64,000 bases of DNA from Xylocopa sonorina (Eukaryota; Arthropoda; Insecta; Hymenoptera; Apidae), in contig NW_027490396.1 in NCBI RefSeq assembly GCF_050948175.1, positions 124,001 through 188,000 of the forward strand. Reading direction: 5' to 3'. A program made the translations under genes and the position numbers. Below the pieces are notes generated by a model that had not been told where the DNA came from, did not search any database, and worked only from the letters and a program-made list of their open reading frames with translations. Below, piece by piece: positions 34,332 to 48,031 of this stretch (the stretch's first letter is position 1; each line of letters starts with the position of its first letter).

Positions 34332-34388
34332 TGAGCTAGCCAGCACGAAGACAGCCTCTTATTCTTCTGAACGACTTAGCGACTACTT

Positions 34389-34391
<3 letters not shown>

Positions 34392-34462
<71 letters not shown>
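34392..34462 (+). repeat. (GA)n microsatellite (copy B)
   Basis: 71 bp of pure GA inside LTR2, downstream of the TATA box. Copy C has 67 bp. In the transcript it would lie in the leader. GA tracts can bind GAGA-type factors in insects, but that role here is inference. Confidence 0.9.
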
Positions 34463-34465
<3 letters not shown>

Positions 34466-34808
34466 GACGGACTGAACGAAATCCATACTTGTTGGAAACG
34501 AGAACGTGAGTCCTTATACGCTAAAGCGTCCCATTTGTTCCCTGCCGCAATTGTGATATCGCGTATTGTAATTTGTATTGTATAACGGGTGGTGATCCCC
34601 GGTCATTCGCGGCGTGTCGTATACCCTTTTGTAATACCGCGTCGAGGCAATCTAGAAAGAAGCCGTGAGTTCAGTATCCCGCGACCCTAATTTGCGCACT
34701 CGGCTAGAAGCAGTCGAGCGAAAGAGTATTTCGAAATTTCCAGGGTTATCTTGCACCGGGATTCCCCGGGTTGCGTGGTTTATTAGTTTCTGCTACTTCT
34801 TGAGTAGC

Positions 34809-34818
34809 TGGCGCCCAA
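34809..34818 (+). other. Primer-binding-site-like motif after LTR2 (copy B)
   Basis: TGGCGCCCAA two bases after the LTR2 end, the same layout as after LTR1. So LTR2 also behaves as a 5' LTR, and the cassette may be two truncated elements in tandem. Confidence 0.6.
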
Positions 34819-35560
34819 AAAGTCCCAACCTCGCAGCTTCGAAATACTTGCTGGATAGGAAATTTATTGCTCTGTACATCGCGTTGCCGAAGCACGAGGA
34901 TATTCTGTACCCCGATATAACCCCGGACTAAACTTCTGGATACCCCGTTATTATTGGTTCTATATACCCTTTTCTTGCGGATTGTAACGGGAAAAACCGT
35001 CACAGTACTTAATTATACATGACTGCATAAAAAGGATGTCATATACTTTTATAATCAATGCGATATAAGAATATAAAACGATGAACTATCCACTCCCATC
35101 AGGAGTAAAAACAATGTTTGGTACGCAAAGTTCATTGCAAAATATAATCAAGCAGTTAATATATCAAATCACTGCACACAATAAATCACTGAATGTATAA
35201 TGATATGAATAGTAAGAAAAACATATTTACCTGTTAGATGTTTATAAATTCAAATTTAAAAGTCCAAGTCACATTTAATATATTATTGTTTAACAAGGTG
35301 ATTTAATGTTGTTTCAAATAGGCGTGCAGAACTAGCTCGTACTTCTGTCAATGTAATTTCATTCGAAAAATACAAAGGATAAGAGGAAATATTCTCCAAT
35401 ATATAACATATATAAATCAACGGATGCAAGAGAGAACACTCGATCTCGGTGTAACGAGACCGGGGCGTCATCCTGCAGTAATCGTATAACGCCTGTTCCT
35501 AGATGGTGTAGAGAGTGAATGTGGAGGGTGAAAAGCATAAAATAACAACAATGTAACTAA

Positions 35561-35731
35561 AGAGAAGGAGAAAGAGAATATGTGGAAGCATTGCATTTAT
35601 TAAGAGGAAATCCTAGAAATATCAAACAACAGATTATATACCATACTGTAAGGGTAAGGTACAACGAAATAGACGATATCGTGAGAGAAACTAAAAAAAT
35701 CGAGAAACTTAAAAAGAAAATACTAATTTAG
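35561..35731 (+). pseudogene. Lysine-rich open frame fragment (copy B)
   Basis: 56 codons bounded by TAA and TAG with no ATG. It has a helix-prone, Lys/Glu/Ile-rich end (ETKKIEKLKKKILI) and looks more protein-like than its surroundings. It may be the remnant of a gag-like or other element gene that followed the PBS. I cannot assign a family. Confidence 0.25.
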
Positions 35732-35856
35732 ATTGAGCGAATTAATATCACTGATCCCGGCAAGCTTAATGGAAAACGCATAACGATGAATCGGATAGAG
35801 TATAAGATAGATGTTGGTCGCGGTTTTAGTGGCCCTGGGAATCCTTTGCCCGCATC

Positions 35857-35890
35857 AGGGCAGGCAGTAGGATGGTGGAGAGCCTGCCCT
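35857..35890. other. Perfect hairpin at the flank/satellite border (copy B)
   Basis: AGGGCAGGC (35857-35865) and GCCTGCCCT (35882-35890) with a 16-base loop. It lies about 15 bases before the first recognisable satellite remnant. Identical in copy C (63554-63587). It could be a transposon end or terminator-like fold. Confidence 0.5.
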
Positions 35891-35904
35891 CCTGTTGCTT
35901 GGAT

Positions 35905-36545
35905 CTATAGAATTCACATTCTATTGTAGAGTAGAAGCAGATAATTATAATGCTTTTCATAGAAGATTACAGCTTACTTAATTCGAAACGTTGAAATGAG
36001 ATGAGTCATGGCATTGTATAATGCATTAGTACTCTATTGTCTCGACATGTAGACACTACGAAGGGCAATCCTGTTGCATGGAGCTGTAGAATTTACATTC
36101 TTATGAAGTTTTAAAGCAGATAAGCATAGAGCTATGCATAAGAGATTACAGCATTCTTACTTTGAAACGATGAAATGGGATGCGTCAGCGCATTGCATGG
36201 AGAATTCTAGCTCGATTGCTTTAACAGATAGACACTACGGAGCGCCATACCGTTGCATGGAATTATATAGTTCACATTCTATTGAAGACCTCTAACAGTT
36301 AAGCACAATGTTATGGATATATGATTACAGATTCTTTGCATTGAAACGTTGAAATGAGATGCGACATCGCGCTGATTGAAGTATTAGAAATGACTTGCTT
36401 GGACACGTAGAGATCTGGAAACGATATTCAGTTGCAAGTAAGTATAGGATTCACATCCTTCTAAGGTCTAGATGCAGATAAATGTAACATATTGCATAGA
36501 ACATTGCAATTTACCATGAATCATTGAAATGACTTGCGACATCAT
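35905..36545 (+). repeat. Degenerate satellite edge, longer period (right of copy B)
   Basis: Three to four monomers recognisable by TTCACATTC, GAAATGAGATG and TAGACACTACG-type motifs, spaced about 179-181 bp, not 174. They grade into canonical monomers by about 36545. Copy C has the same edge from 63602. Confidence 0.75.
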
Positions 36546-39500
36546 GTTGAATGAAGCAATAGAACACTATTGCTCCGATAAGTAAGCAAATGGAAACGCT
36601 ATTTCCTAGCAAGGAAGTGTCGCACTTACGTTTACTTATGGTGTAGACGAGCTATACATAACACTTCGCGATGAATATTATATCTTATCATGAAGCATAG
36701 AAATGAGATGCGATATCGCGTTCTGAGAAGCACTACAATTTTATTGCTACGATACGTAGGCATCTGCAGACGTCATTTCCTAGCAAGGAATAGTCGCATT
36801 TACATTCTTTTGAAGTGAATACGAGTTATACATGACACTTCGCAATGAATATTATATCTTATCATGAAACATAGAAGTGAGGTGCGATATCGCGTTTTAA
36901 GAAGCATTAGGACTCTTTTGCTACGATACGTAGACATCTGCAAAGGCTATCTCATAGGATGGAAACGTCGAATTTACATTCTTTTGATGTGAATTCGAGG
37001 TATACATGACACTTCGCAATGAATATTATATCTTATCATGTAACATAGAAGTGAGATGCGATATCGCGTTTTAAGAAGCATTAGAACCCTATTACCTCGA
37101 TGCGGAGATATCTGCAAACGCTATTTCCCAGCAAGGAATAGTCGCATTTACATTCTTTTGAAGTGAATACGAGGTATACATGACTCTTCGCAATGAATAT
37201 TATATCTTATCATGAAACATAGAAGTGAGATGCGATATCGCATTTAAGAAGCATTAGAACTCTATTGCCTCGATGCGTAGGCATCTGCAGACGCTATTTC
37301 CCAGCAAGGAAGTGTCGCATTTACATTCGTTTGGAGTGAATAGGAGGTATACATGACAGTCCGCAATGAATATTATATCTTATCACCAAACATTTAAATG
37401 AGATGCGATATCACGATTTAAGTAGCATTAGAACCCAATTGCTACGATACGTAGACATCTGCAAACGCTATTTCCTAGCTAGGAAATGTCACATTTACAT
37501 TCCTTTCAAGTGAATGCGAGGTATACATGACACTTCGCAATGAATATTATATCTTATCACCAAACATTTAAATGAGATGCGATATCGCGATTTAAGTAGC
37601 ATTAGATCTCTATTGCTACGATACGTAGACATCTGAATGCGCTATTTCCTAGCAAGAAAATGTCGCATTTGCATTCGTTTGGAGTGAATACGAGGTATAC
37701 ATGACGCTTCGCCATTAATATTATATCTTATCATGAATCACAGAAATGAGATGCGATACCGCGTTTTGAGAAACATTAGAACTCTATTGCTACGATACGT
37801 AGACACCTGCAAACGCTATTTCTTAGGATGGAAGTGTCGCATTTACATTCTTTTGACTGTGAATTCGAGGTATACATGACACTTCGCAATGAATATTATA
37901 TCTTATCAAGTAACATATAAGTGAGATGCGATATCGCGTCTTAAGAAGCATTAAGACTCTATTGCCTCAATGCGGAGATATCTGCATGGGCTATTTCCTA
38001 GCATGGAAATGTCGCATTTACATTCTTTTGAAATGAATACGAGGTATACATGACACTTCGCAATGAATATTATATCTTATCATGAAGCATAGAAATGAGA
38101 TGCGATATCGCGCTTTGAGAAGCATTACAACACTATTGCTTCGAAAAGTAGACATCTGCAAGCGCTATTTCCTAGCAAGGAAGATTCGCATTTACATTCT
38201 TTTGAAGTGAATACGAGGTACACATGACACTTCACAATGAACATTATATCTTATCATGTAACATATAAGTGAGATGCGATATCGCGTTTTAAGAAGCATT
38301 AGAAATCTATTGCTACGATACGTAGATATCTGCAGACGCTATTTCCTAGCAAGGAAGTGTCGCATCTACATTTGTTTGGAGTGAATAGGAGGTATGCATG
38401 ACACTTCGCAATGAATATTATATCTTATCACGAAACATAGAAATGAGATGCGATATCGCGATCTAAGAAGCATTAGAACTCTATTGCCTCGACGCGCAGA
38501 CATCTTCAGACGCTATTTCCTAGCATGGAAGTGTCGCACTTACAATCTCTTGAAGTGAATACGAGGTGTACATGACACTTCACAATGAACATTATATCTT
38601 ATCATGTAACATATAAGTGAGATGCGATATCGCGTCTTAAGAAGCATTAGGACTCTATTGCATCAATGCGGAGATATCTGCAAGGGCTATTTCCTAGCAT
38701 GGAAATGTCGCATTTACATTCTTTTGAAATGAATACGAGGTATACATGACACTTCGCAATGAATATTATATCTTATCATGAAGCATAGAAATGAGATGCG
38801 ATATCGCGTTTTGAGAAGCATTAGAAGACTATTGCTTCGAAACGTAGACATCTGCAAGCGCTATTTCCTAGCAAGGAAGATTCGCATTTACATTCTTTTG
38901 AAGTGAATACGAGGTATACATGACACTTCGCAATGAATATTATATCTTATCATGAAGCATAGAAATGAGATGCGATATCGCGTTTTGAGAAGCATTAGAA
39001 CACTATTGCTACGAAACGTAGACATCTGCAAGCGCTATTTCCTAGCAAGGAAGATTCGCATTCACATTCTTTTGAAGTGAATACGAGGCATACATGACAC
39101 TTCGCAATGAATATTAAATCTTATCATGAAGCATAGAAATGAGATGCGATATCGTGTTTTGAGAAGCATTAGAACTCCATTGCTCCGATACGTAGACATC
39201 TGCAAACGCTATTTCCTAGCAAGGAAGATTCGCATTTACATTCTTTTGAAGTGAATACGAGGTACACATGACACTTCACAATGAACATTATATCTTATCA
39301 TGTAACATATAAGAGAGATGCGATATCGCGTCTTAAGAAGCATTAGAACCCTATTGCCTCGATGTGGAGATATCTGCAAACGCTATTTCCTAGCAAGCAA
39401 TAGTCGCATTTACATTCTTTTGAAATGAATTCGAGGTTTACATGACACTTCGGAATGAATATTATAACTTATCACGAAACATATAAATGAAATGCGATAT

Positions 39501-42500
39501 CGAGATTTAAGTAGCATTAGAACTCTATTGCTACGAAACGTAGACATCTGAATACGCCATTTCCTAGCAAGGAAGTGTCGCATTTACATTCGTTTGGAGA
39601 GAATACGAGGTATACATGACACTTCGCAATGAATATTATATCTTATCATGAAACATAGAAGAGAGATGCGATATCGAGTTCTAAGATGCATTAGAACTCT
39701 ATGGCCTCGATGCGGAGGCATCTGCAAACGCTATTTCCTGGCATGGAAGTGTCGCACTTACATTCTTTTGAAGCGAATACGAGGTACACATGACACTTCG
39801 CAATGAATATTATATCTTATCATGAATCATAGAAGTGAGATGCGGTATTGCGTTTTAAGAAGCATTAGAACTTTAGTGCGTCGACGCGTAGACATCTGCA
39901 GACGCTATTTGCTAGCATGGAAGTGTCGCATTTACATTCTTTTGAAGTGAATACGAGGTATACATAACACTTTGCAATGAATATTATATCTTATCATGAA
40001 GCATAGAAATGAGATGCGATATCGCGTTTTGAGAAGCATTAGAACACTATTGCTTTGAAACGTAGACATCTGCAAGCGCTATTTCCTAGCAAGGAAGATT
40101 CGCATTTACATTCTTTTGAAGTGAATAGCATGTATACATAACACTTCGCAATGAATATTATATCTTATCACTAAACATATAAATGAGATGCGATATCGAG
40201 ATTTAAGTAGCATTAGAACACTATGGCCTCGATGCGGAGACATCTGCAAACGCTATTTCCTAGCATGGAAGTGTCGCACTTACATTCTTTTGAAGTGAGT
40301 ACAAGGTATACATGAATATTCGCAATGAATATTATATCTTATCACAAAACATAGAAATGAGATGCGATATCGGGATTTAAGTAGCATTAGAACACTATTG
40401 CTACGATACGTAGGCATCTGCAAACGCTATTTCCTAGCAAGCAATAGTCGCATTTACATTCTTTTGAAGTGAATACAAGGTATATATGACCATTCGCAAT
40501 GAATATTATATCTTATCACGAAACATAGAAATGAGATGCGATATCGCGATATAAGTAGCATTAGAACTCTATTGCTACGATACGTAGACATCTGAATACG
40601 CTATTTCCTAGCAAGGAATAGTCGCATTTACATTCTTTTGAAGCGAATACGAGGTACACATGACACTTCGCAATGAATATCATATCTTATCATGTAACAT
40701 ATAAGTGAGATGCGATATCGCGTCTTAAGAAGCATTAGAACCCTATTGCCTCGATGTGGAGAAATCTGCAAACGCTATTTCCTTGCAAGCAATAGTCGCA
40801 TTTACATTCTTTTGAAATGAATTCGAGGTTTACATGACACTTCGGAATGAATATTATAACTTATCACGAAACATATAAATGAGATGCGATATCGAGATTT
40901 TAGTAGCATTAGAACTCTATTGATACGATACATAGACATCTGAATACGCCATTTCCTAGCAAGGAAGTGTAGCATTTACATTCGTTTGGAGAGAATACGA
41001 GGTATACATGACACTTCGCAATGAATATTATATCTTATAATGAAACATTGTAGAGAGATGCGATATCGCGTTCTAAGAAGCATTAGAACTCTATGGCCTC
41101 GATGCGGAGACATCTGCAAACGCTATTTCCTAGCATGGAAGTATCGCACTTACATTCTTTTGAAGTGAATACGATGTATACATGACACTTCGCAATGAAT
41201 ATTATATCCTATCACGAAATATATAAATGAAGTGTCATATCGCGATTTAAGTAGCATTAGAATGCAATTGCTACGATACGTAGACATCTGCAAACGCTAT
41301 TTCCTAGCAAGCAATAGTCGCATTTACATTCTTTTGTAGTGAATACAAGGTATACATGACCATTCGCAATGAATATTCTATCTTATCACGAAACATAGGA
41401 ATGAGATGTGATATCGCGATTTAAGTAGCATTAGAACTCTATTGCTACGATATGTAGACATCTGAATACGCTATTTCCTAGCAAGGAAGTGTCGCATTTA
41501 CATTCTTTTGAAATGAATACGAGGTGGTCATGACACCTCGCAGTGAATATTATATCTTATCACGAAACATAGAAATGAGATGCGATATCGCGATTTAAGT
41601 AGCATTAGAACTCTATTGCTACGATACGTAGACATCTGAATAAGTTATTTCCTAGCAAGGAAGATTCGCATTTACATTCTTTTGAAGTGAATACGAGGTA
41701 TACATGACACTTTACAATGAACATTGTATCTTATCATGTAACATATAAGTGAGATGCGATATCGCGTCTTAAGAAGCATTAGGACTCTATTGCCTCAATG
41801 CGGAGATATCTGCAAACGCTATTTCCTAGCATGGAAGTGTTGCATTTACATTCTTTTGAAGGGAATTCGAGGTATACATGACACTTCGGAATGAATATTA
41901 TAACTTATCACGAAACATAGAAATGAGGTGCGATATCGCGATTTAAGTAGCATTAGAACTCTATTGCTACGATACGTAGACATCTGAATACGCTATTTCC
42001 TAGCAAGGAAGATTCGCATTTACATTCTTTTAAAGTGAATACGAGGTATACATGACACTTCACAATGAACATTATATCTTATCATGTAACATATAAGTGA
42101 GATGCGATATCGCGTCTTAAGAAGCATTAGGACTCTATTGCATCAATGCGGAGATATCTGCAAGGGCTATTTCCTAGCATGGAAATGTCGCATTTACATT
42201 CTTTTGAAATGAATACGAGGTATACATGACACTTCGCAATGAATATTATATCTTATCATGAAACATAGAAGAGAGATGCGATATCGAGTTCTAAGATGCA
42301 TTAGAACTCTATGGCCTCGATGCGGAGGCATCTGCAAACGCTATTTCCTGGCATGGAGGTGTCGCACTTACATTCTTTTGAAGCGAATACGAGGTACACA
42401 TGACACTTCGCAATGAATATTATATCTTATCATGAATCATAGAAGTGAGATGCGGTATAGCGTTTTAAGAAGCATTAGAACTTTATTGCGTCGACGCGTA

Positions 42501-45500
42501 GACATCTGCAGACGCTATTTGCTAGCATGGAAGTGTCGCATTTACATTCTTTTGAAGTGAATACGAGGTATACATAACACTTCGCAATGTATATTATATC
42601 TTATCACGAAACATAGAAATGAGATGCGATATCGCGATTTAAGTAGCATTAGAACTCTATTGCTACAATACGTAGACATCTGCAAACGCTATTTCCTAGC
42701 AAGCAATAGTCGCATTTACATTCTTTTGAAGTGAATACAAGGTATACATGACCATTCGCAATGAATATTCTATCTTATCACGAAACATAGGAATGGGATG
42801 TGATATCGCGATTTAAGTAGCATTAGAACTCTATTGCTACGATATGTAGACATCTGAATACGCTATTTCCTAGCAAGGAAGTGTCGCATTTACATTCTTT
42901 TGAAATGAATACGAGGTGGTCATGACACCTCGCAGTGAATATTATATCTTATCACGAAACATAGAAATGAGATGCGATATCGCGATTTAAGTAGCATTAG
43001 AACTCTATTGCTACGATACGTAGACATCTGAATACGTTATTTCCTAGCAAGGAAGATTCGCATTTACATTCTTTTGAAGTGAATACGAGGTATACATGAC
43101 ACTTTACAATGAACATTGTATCTTATCATGTAACATATAAGTGAGATGCGATATCGCGTCTTAAGAAGCATTAGGACTCTATTGCCTCAATGCGGAGATA
43201 TCTGCAAGGGCTATTTTCTAGCATGGAAATGTCGCATTTACATTCTTTTGAAATGAATACGAGGTATACATGACACTTCGCAATGAATATTATATCTTAT
43301 CATGAAGCATAGAAATGAGATGCGATATCGCGTTTTGAGAAGCATTAGAACACTATTGCTTCGAAACGTAGACATCTGCAAGCGCTATTTCCTAGCAAGG
43401 AAGATTCGCATTTACATTCTTTTGAAGTGAATACGAGGTACACATGACACTTCACAATGAACATTATATCTTATCATGTAACATATAAGTGAGATGCGAT
43501 ATCGCGTTTTAAGAAGCATTAGAAATCTATTGCTACGATACGTAGATATCTGCAGACGCTATTTCCTAGCAAGGAAGTGTCGCATCTACATTTGTTTGGA
43601 GTGAATAGGAGGTATGCATGACACTTCGCAATGAATATTATATCTTATCACGAAACATAGAAATGAGATGCGATATCGCGATCTAAGAAGCATTAGAACT
43701 CTATTGCCTCGACGCGCAGACATCTTCAGACGCTATTTCCTAGCATGGAAGTGTCGCACTTACAATCTCTTGAAGTGAATACGATGTGTACATGACACTT
43801 CGCAATGAATATTATATCTTATCACGAAACATATAAAGGAGATGCGATATCGAGTTTTAAGTAGCCTTAGAACTCTACTGCTACGATACGTAGACATCTG
43901 AATACGCCATTTCCTAGCAAGGAAGTGTAGCATTTACATTCGTTTGGAGAGAATACGAGGTATACATGACAGTTCGCAATGAATATTATATCTTATAATG
44001 AAACATAGAAGAGAGATGCGATATCGCGTTCTAAGAAGCATTAGAACTCTATGGCCTCGATGCGGAGACATCTGCAAACGCTATTTCCTAGCATGGAAGT
44101 GTCGCACTTACATTCTTTTGAAGTGAATACGATGTATACATGACACTTTGCAATGAATATTATATCTTATCACGAAACATATAAATGAGGTGCCATATCG
44201 CGATTTAAGTAGCTTTAGAACGCTATTGCTACGATGCGTAGACATCTGCAAACGCTATTTCCTAGCAAGCAATAGTCGCATTTACATTCTTTTGAAGTGA
44301 ATACAAGGTATACATGACCATTCGCAATGAATATTATATCTTATCACGAAACATAGAAATGAGATGCGATATCGCGATTTAAGTAGCATTAGAACTCTAT
44401 TGCTACGATACGTAGACATCTGAATACGCTATTTCCTAGCAAGGAATAGTCGCATTTACATTCTTTTGAAGCGAATACGAGGTACACATGACACTTCGCA
44501 ATGAATATTATATCTTATCATGTTACATATAAGTGAGATGCGATATCGCGTCTTACGAAGCATTAGAACCCTATTGCCTCGATGTGGAGATATCTGCAAA
44601 CGCTATTTCCTTGCAAGCAATAGTCGCATTTACATTCTTTTGAAGTGAATACAAGGTATACATGACAGTTCGCAATGAATATTATATGTTATAATGAAAC
44701 ATAGAAGAGAGATGCGATATCGCGTTCTAAGAAGCATTAGAACTCTATGGCCTCGATGCGGAGACATCTGCAATCGCTATTTCCTAGCATGGAAGTGTCG
44801 CACTTACATTCTTTTGAAGTGAATACGATGTATACATGACACTTCGCAATGAATATTATATCCTATCACGAAATATATAAATGAGGTGTCATATCGCGAT
44901 TTAAGTAGCATTAGAATGCAATTGCTACGATACGTAGACATCTGCAAACGCTATTTCCTAGCAAGCAATAGTCGCATTTACATTCTTTTGAAGTGAATAC
45001 AAGGTATACATGACAGTTCGCAATGAATATTATATGTTATAATGAAACATAGAAGAGAGATGCGATATGACGCTTTAAGAAGCATTTGAACTCTATTGCT
45101 TCGATACGTAGACATCAGGAAGCGCTTCTTCCTAGAAAGGAAGTGTCGCATTTACATTCATTTGAAGTGAATACGAGGTATACCTACGTCTTCACAATGA
45201 ATATTATATCTGATCATGAAACATAGAAAAGAGATGCGATATCACTATTTAAGAAGCATTAGAGCTCTATAGCTTCGATACGGAGACATCTGCAAACGCT
45301 ATTTCCTAGCACGGAAGTCTCGCATCATTCTTTTGAATTGAATAAGAGGTATACATAACACTTCGCTATGAATATTATATCTTATCATGAAACATACGAT
45401 TGAGATGCGATATCCCGTTTTAAGAAGCATTAGAACTCTATTGCTTCGATAAGGAGACATCTTCAAACGCTATTTCCTAGCATGGGAAGTGTCGCATTTC

Positions 45501-46774
45501 CGTTCTTTTGAAGTGAATACGAGGTATACCTAAGTCTCCACAATGAATATTATATCTTATCATGAAACATAGAAATGAAATGCGATATCGCGTTTTAAAA
45601 AGCGTTAGAACTCTAATGCTACTATACGTAGACATCTGCAAACGCTACTTCCCAGCAAGGGTGTGTCGCATTTAGATTCTTTCGATGTGAATACGAGGTA
45701 TACATAGCACTCCACAATGAAAATTTTACCTTATCATGAAACATAGAAATAATTAGCGATATCGCGTTTTAAGAAGCAATTAGAACACTATTGCTACGAT
45801 ACGTAGACATCTGCAAACGCTATTTCCTACCAAGGAAGTGTCGCATTTACATTCCTTTGAAGTGAATACGAGGTATACATGACACTTCGCAATGAATATT
45901 ATATCCTATCATGAAACATAGAATTGAGATGCGATATCCCGTTTTAAGAAGCATTAGAACTCTATTGCTACGATACGTAGACATCTGCAAACGCTATTTC
46001 CTAGCAAGGAAGTGCCGCATTTACATTCTTCTGACGTGAATTCGAGGTATGCATGACACTTCGCAAATGAATATTATATCTTATCATGAAGCATAGAAGA
46101 AGGATGCGATATCGCGTCTTGAGAAGCACTAGAACTCAATTGCTACGATACGTAGACATCTGCAAACGCTATTTCCTAGCAAAGAAGTGTCGCATTTACA
46201 TTCTTTTGAAGTGAATACGAGGTATACATAACACTGCACAATGAATATTAAATCTTGTCATGAAACATAGAAATGAGATGCGATGTGGCGATTTAGGAAG
46301 CATTAGAACTCAATTGCTTCGATATGTAGACATATGCCAACACTATTTCCTAGCAAGGAAGTGTCGCAATTACATTCATTTGAAGTGTATGCGAGGTATA
46401 CATGAAACTTCGCAATGAATATTATATCTTAACATGAAACATAGAAATGAGATGCGATATCGCGTTTAAAGAAGCATTAGAACTCTATTGCTTCGTTACG
46501 TAGACATCTGCAAACGCTACTTCCTGGCAAGGAAGTGTCGCAATTACATTCATTTGAAGTGTATGCGTGGTATACATGACACTTCACGATGAATATTATA
46601 TCCTATCATGAAACATAGAAATGAGATGCGATATCGCGTTTTAAGTAGCATTAGAACTCTATTGCTACGACACGTAGACATCTGCAGACGATATTTCCTA
46701 GGAAGGAAGAGTCGCATTCACATTCTTTTGAAGTGAATACGAGGTATACACAACACTCCACAATGAATATTATA
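36546..46774 (+). repeat. 174-bp satellite array, plus orientation (array 2)
   Basis: About 59 monomers. Repeats between monomers fall at exact multiples of 174: 38362 and 43582 (30), 38661 and 42141 (20), 39781 and 42391 (15), 41521 and 42913 (8). A variant carrying CCTCGATGCGGAG in place of CTACGATACGTAG alternates through the array. Confidence 0.95.
46773..46774. repeat. TA target-site duplication, left
   Basis: TA immediately before the mariner end, matched by TA at 48062-48063. Removing the element restores the satellite text GAATATTATATCTTATC. Confidence 0.85.
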
Positions 46775-46804
46775 TTGAGTTGGCAACAAAGTAATTGCGG
46801 ATTT
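46775..46804 (+). repeat. Mariner left terminal inverted repeat
   Basis: About 30 bp matching the right end (48032-48061, reversed), with mismatches clustered in positions 4-15 and the inner 16 bases identical. Confidence 0.85.
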
Positions 46805-46953
46805 CACTCGTAGATGGCTTCAGTTGAGTTTTTGGGTTTGCGTTACAAATGTAAAACACATTTTGTTGTTTGATAGTTGCCAATTCAACTGTCAATCAGT
46901 AAAAAAAGTTTTTTTTATCGGTTGCGTAGTTTTCGTTTGGCCTTCGTTGAAAA

Positions 46954-47988
46954 ATGGAGAATCAAAAGAATCATTTTCATCATATTTTGCTTTTTTATTT
47001 TCGCAAAGGGAAAAACGCATCGCAAGCTCATAAAAAGTTTTGTGCTGTTTATGGTGACGAAGCCTTAAAAGAACGGCAGTGTCAAAATTGCTTTGCCAAA
47101 TTTCGTTCTGGTGATTTTTCACTCATAGGTGAAAAACGATCTGGTCGGCCAGTTGAAGTTGAAGACGCCCTAATCAAAGCAATAATCAATTCGGATCGTC
47201 ACAGTACAACACGTGAGATTGCAGAGAAGCTTCATGTATCACATACATGCATTGAAAATCACTTAGAACAACTTGGCGATGTTCAAAACTTGATACATGG
47301 GTTCCTCACGAACTGAAAGAAACGCATCTAACGCAATGCTTTAACGGCTACGATTTGCTAAAGAAACGTAATGAAAATGATCCATTTCTAAAATGACTGA
47401 TAACTGGCGATGAAAAGTGGGTTGTTTGCAACAATATCAAGCGAAAAAGATCATGGAGCAGGCCAGGTGAACCAACTCAAACAACATCAAATGCTGATAC
47501 TCACCAAAAGAATGTTTTGTCATCCGTTTGGTGGGATTTCAGAGGAATTGTCTACAATACTTTGTACTCTTACCGCCCAACCTAACAATCAATTCTGATG
47601 TCTACATTGAGCAACAAATGAAATTAAACAATGCAATTGAAGAAAATCCGCCAGAATTGACAAATCGAAAAAGTGTTGTATTCCATCATGACAGTGGAAG
47701 GTCACAAACATTTTGGTCACTCGGCAAAAATTATTGGAGCTTGGTTGGGATGTTTTGCCACATCCACCATATAGTCCTGATCTTGCACCACCTGATTCCA
47801 TTTTGTTTCGATTTTTACAAAACTCCTTGAATGATAAAAAATTCAATAAAAATGATGATGTTGCCAAATCGTACCTGATTCAGTTTTTTGCTAATAAAAA
47901 CCAGAAGTTTTATGAACGCGGGATTATGATGCTGCCTGAAAGATGGCAAAAGATCACTGATCAAAATGGGCAATACATTACAGAATAA
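46954..47988 (+). pseudogene. Mariner transposase, inactivated
   Basis: The span of 1035 bp equals a complete mariner transposase gene of about 345 codons. The N-terminal helix-turn-helix part is intact to about codon 110 (FRKGKNASQAHKKFCAVYGDEAL, then GRPVEVEDALIKA and REIAEKLHVSHTCIENH). A one-base loss near 47288 ends the first frame. A TGA at 47394, a frame change between about 47555 and 47600, and a one-base loss near 47700 follow. The three catalytic aspartates are still encoded: TGDEKW (47409), HHD (47690) and APPD (47794). The last two are 104 bases apart where D34D needs 105. A Trp-to-Cys change in QNCFAKF is also visible. It cannot make an active enzyme. Confidence 0.92.
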
Positions 47989-48031
47989 AGTTATTTAGTT
48001 CCATGAAAAACTGTCTTTGATTTAAAAAAAA

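Larger units (their letters stand above)
34048..34806 (+). repeat. LTR2-like terminal repeat with promoter features (copy B)
   Basis: Starts TGTGAGAAGG and ends GAGTA two bases before the primer-binding-like site. It holds an 8-bp hairpin (34137-34157), a TATA box (TATATAA, 34325-34331) and a GA tract. It is much diverged from LTR1, so the two are not a young pair from one insertion. No clear target-site duplication was found. The 88-codon frame 34665-34931 crosses the LTR end and is dismissed. Confidence 0.7.
34819..35904 (+). other. Unique 3' flank after LTR2 (copy B)
   Basis: About 1.1 kb of AT-rich sequence shared only with copy C (62516-63601). A 62-codon minus-strand frame at 35283-35471 has no recognisable feature. 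The best frame is at 35561-35731. A hairpin lies at its end. Confidence 0.6.

Noticed and set aside
34665..34931. 88-codon frame (and 62362-62628 in copy C) as a protein gene
   Set aside because: It runs through the LTR2 3' end and the primer-binding-like site, and the opposite strand is equally open. No domain is seen.
46877..47122. Alternative frames on both strands in the mariner 5' region
   Set aside because: They are shadows of the transposase frame starting at 46954 and of the untranslated leader.
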